Part shown: positions 6,863-7,800 of the stretch, piece by piece
Numbering within the stretch: position 1 is the first letter of the stretch
Layout: each line of letters opens with the position of its first letter
Position numbers and translations under genes: made by a program
NCBI GenBank assembly: GCA_023392135.1
Contig: JAEVZQ010000227.1
Location: 1-7,800 of the forward strand
Source of the DNA: Pseudomonadota bacterium
Lineage (GTDB): Bacteria > Pseudomonadota > Alphaproteobacteria > Rhizobiales > Hyphomicrobiaceae
Direction: 5' to 3'
DNA length: 7,800 nucleotides
The notes under the pieces: generated by a model
What the model saw: the letters and a program-made list of their open reading frames with translations, nothing else
Told to the model about the DNA's origin: nothing
Databases searched by the model: none

Positions 6863-7120
6863 TCTTAGTCTCCGGTAATCCCGCAGTGTTGGAGGATGCC
6901 TGCAAGCCGTGCCGTGTTGCGGCATGGAACGGAACGCAGACCGGCAACGTTTGCGCGAACTCTCGGCGGCATTGCGCAGGCTTCTCGATTACCGAAATCA
7001 GCCGGCAATGGATTTGTTCCCAGCCCGCAGTTCGCCCCAAGGGGACTGAGCCAGCGATGAAATGGCGGGCAAGCGGTAGCCCTCCGCTGAGGGGCGGGTG
7101 CTCCCGGTCGCGTTGGAGGC
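6863..7120. other. Intergenic region between tyrS and the 188-residue gene
   Basis: I see no convincing gene in this 258-bp gap. It contains an imperfect inverted repeat, CCGTGCCG (6907-6914) and CGGCATGG (6920-6927) around TGTTG, about 45 bp upstream of the 188-residue gene; it has one mismatch and could be an operator or leader stem. No good sigma-70-like promoter was found, although the gap is wide enough to hold one for the downstream gene. Confidence 0.4.
7072..7093 (-). terminator. Overlapping small hairpins after tyrS, weak terminator candidate
   Basis: Two mutually exclusive stems share bases here: AGCGG/CCGCT (7072-7076 with 7084-7088) and CCCTC/GAGGG (7080-7084 with 7089-7093). They lie about 28-50 bases past the tyrS stop. 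Both are only five pairs long and no T-run follows on the minus strand, so termination is a guess from position. Confidence 0.2.
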
Positions 7121-7800
7121 TCAGACGGGCCGCAGCAGCACGTGGCGTTTTTTGCCGAGGGAGAGCTTAATGGCGCCTTCGGCCGTCAGATCGGCCCGCG
7201 TGAGCTGCGTCTTCTCGTCCTTGACGACTTCGTCGTTGATCCGCAGACCGCCGCCCTGGATCTGCCGCCGCGCCTCGCCGTTGCTTTTGACGAGCCCGGC
7301 GTGGACGAACGCCGACAGCACGCCGAGCCCGGCGTCGATCTCGTTCGCTGCGATTTCCACGGTCGGCAGTCCGGCTGCGAGGGCCCCCTGCTCAAACGTC
7401 GTGCGCGCTGTTTCCGCGGCACCCTCGGCCTTTGCGCGACCGTGCATCAGGGCCGTGGCTTCCGTGGCCAGCACCTTCTTGGCCTCGTTGATCTCGGCAC
7501 CTTGCAGGGCGGCCAGCTTTTCGATCTCATCGAGCGGCAGCGTCGTGAAGAGCTTCAGGAAGCGCTCCACATCGCCATCCTCGGTATTGCGCCAGAACTG
7601 CCAGTAGTCGTACGCGCTGAGCTGGTCCTCGTTGAGCCAGACGGCACCGGCAGCAGTCTTGCCCATCTTGGCACCGGAGGACGTCGTGAGCAGCGGTGTC
7701 GTCAGGGCGTAGAGCTGATGGGTTCCCATGCGCCGGCCGAGGTCGATCCCGGTGATAATGTTGCCCCACTGATCCGAGCCGCCCATCTGCAGGTTGCAGC
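7121..7800 (-). CDS. tyrS: Tyrosyl-tRNA synthetase, C-terminal part (5' end outside window)
   Basis: TyrRS is the cytoplasmic class I synthetase that charges tRNA-Tyr with tyrosine. About 225 residues are visible, roughly the last half of a protein normally near 420. The fragment enters with the conserved [15 protein letters not shown] of the catalytic Rossmann domain. It continues with the KMSKS-loop equivalent in [14 protein letters not shown], where KMGKT replaces KMSKS; bacterial TyrRS usually has KFGKT here. A helical region ([20 protein letters not shown] and after) binds the anticodon stem. A C-terminal S4-like RNA-binding domain follows, starting near [20 protein letters not shown] and ending at LLRPV. 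The frame is open to the window edge; the methionine at 7786 is internal (the [11 protein letters not shown] motif), not a start. There is no sign of frame damage. Confidence 0.97.
   Translation of the reverse strand, partial: CNLQMGGSDQWGNIITGIDLGRRMGTHQLYALTTPLLTTSSGAKMGKTAAGAVWLNEDQLSAYDYWQFWRNTEDGDVERFLKLFTTLPLDEIEKLAALQGAEINEAKKVLATEATALMHGRAKAEGAAETARTTFEQGALAAGLPTVEIAANEIDAGLGVLSAFVHAGLVKSNGEARRQIQGGGLRINDEVVKDEKTQLTRADLTAEGAIKLSLGKKRHVLLRPV

Noticed and set aside
6872..6992. CGGTAATC and GATTACCG as a long-range inverted repeat flanking an element
   Set aside because: Eight bases spaced over 100 bp apart are likely chance, with no target duplication or coding content between them.
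6844..7170. A 108-residue plus-strand open frame in the gap before tyrS
   Set aside because: It overlaps both neighbouring genes, has no ribosome site, and its composition looks like noncoding or shadow sequence.

Overview
The window looks like chromosomal core DNA of a high-GC alphaproteobacterium, most likely from the order Hyphomicrobiales (Rhizobiales). The basis is the wording of the proteins: the Bcp peroxiredoxin, the YhdP/AsmA-like giant and the C-terminus of the SMC-like ATPase read as rhizobial versions of their families. Base composition and codon use look even throughout. I saw no insertion sequence, integrase, tRNA, rRNA, CRISPR array or other sign of recent transfer.

Layout, left to right. 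(1) 1-1181 (+): the 3' end of a large SMC/Rad50-like coiled-coil ATPase, cut off by the window start. (2) A 61-bp convergent gap with a GC-rich hairpin. (3) 1243-1713 (-): a bactofilin. (4) A 184-bp gap holding two inverted repeats. (5) 1898-2362 (-): a single-cysteine Bcp-type thiol peroxidase. (6) A 227-bp divergent gap that must carry two promoters. (7) 2590-6264 (+): an inner-membrane-anchored YhdP/AsmA-like protein of about 1224 residues. (8) A 31-bp convergent gap, with a strong hairpin over the last codons of the giant gene. (9) 6296-6862 (-): a 188-residue conserved-looking protein of unknown function. (10) A 258-bp gap. (11) 7121-7800 (-): the C-terminal part of tyrosyl-tRNA synthetase, cut off by the window end.

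No single pathway joins all of these. The middle three genes have a cell-envelope and oxidative-stress flavour: bactofilins scaffold envelope morphogenesis, YhdP/AsmA-like proteins are linked to phospholipid movement towards the outer membrane, and Bcp removes (lipid) hydroperoxides. Bcp and the giant gene share a divergent promoter region. The outer genes serve DNA repair or chromosome maintenance (ATPase) and translation (TyrRS).

I did not find a previously undescribed system. The items most worth a second look are the 188-residue unknown protein, the hairpin embedded in the end of the giant gene, the inverted repeats upstream of the bactofilin gene, and the lack of a resolving cysteine in Bcp.
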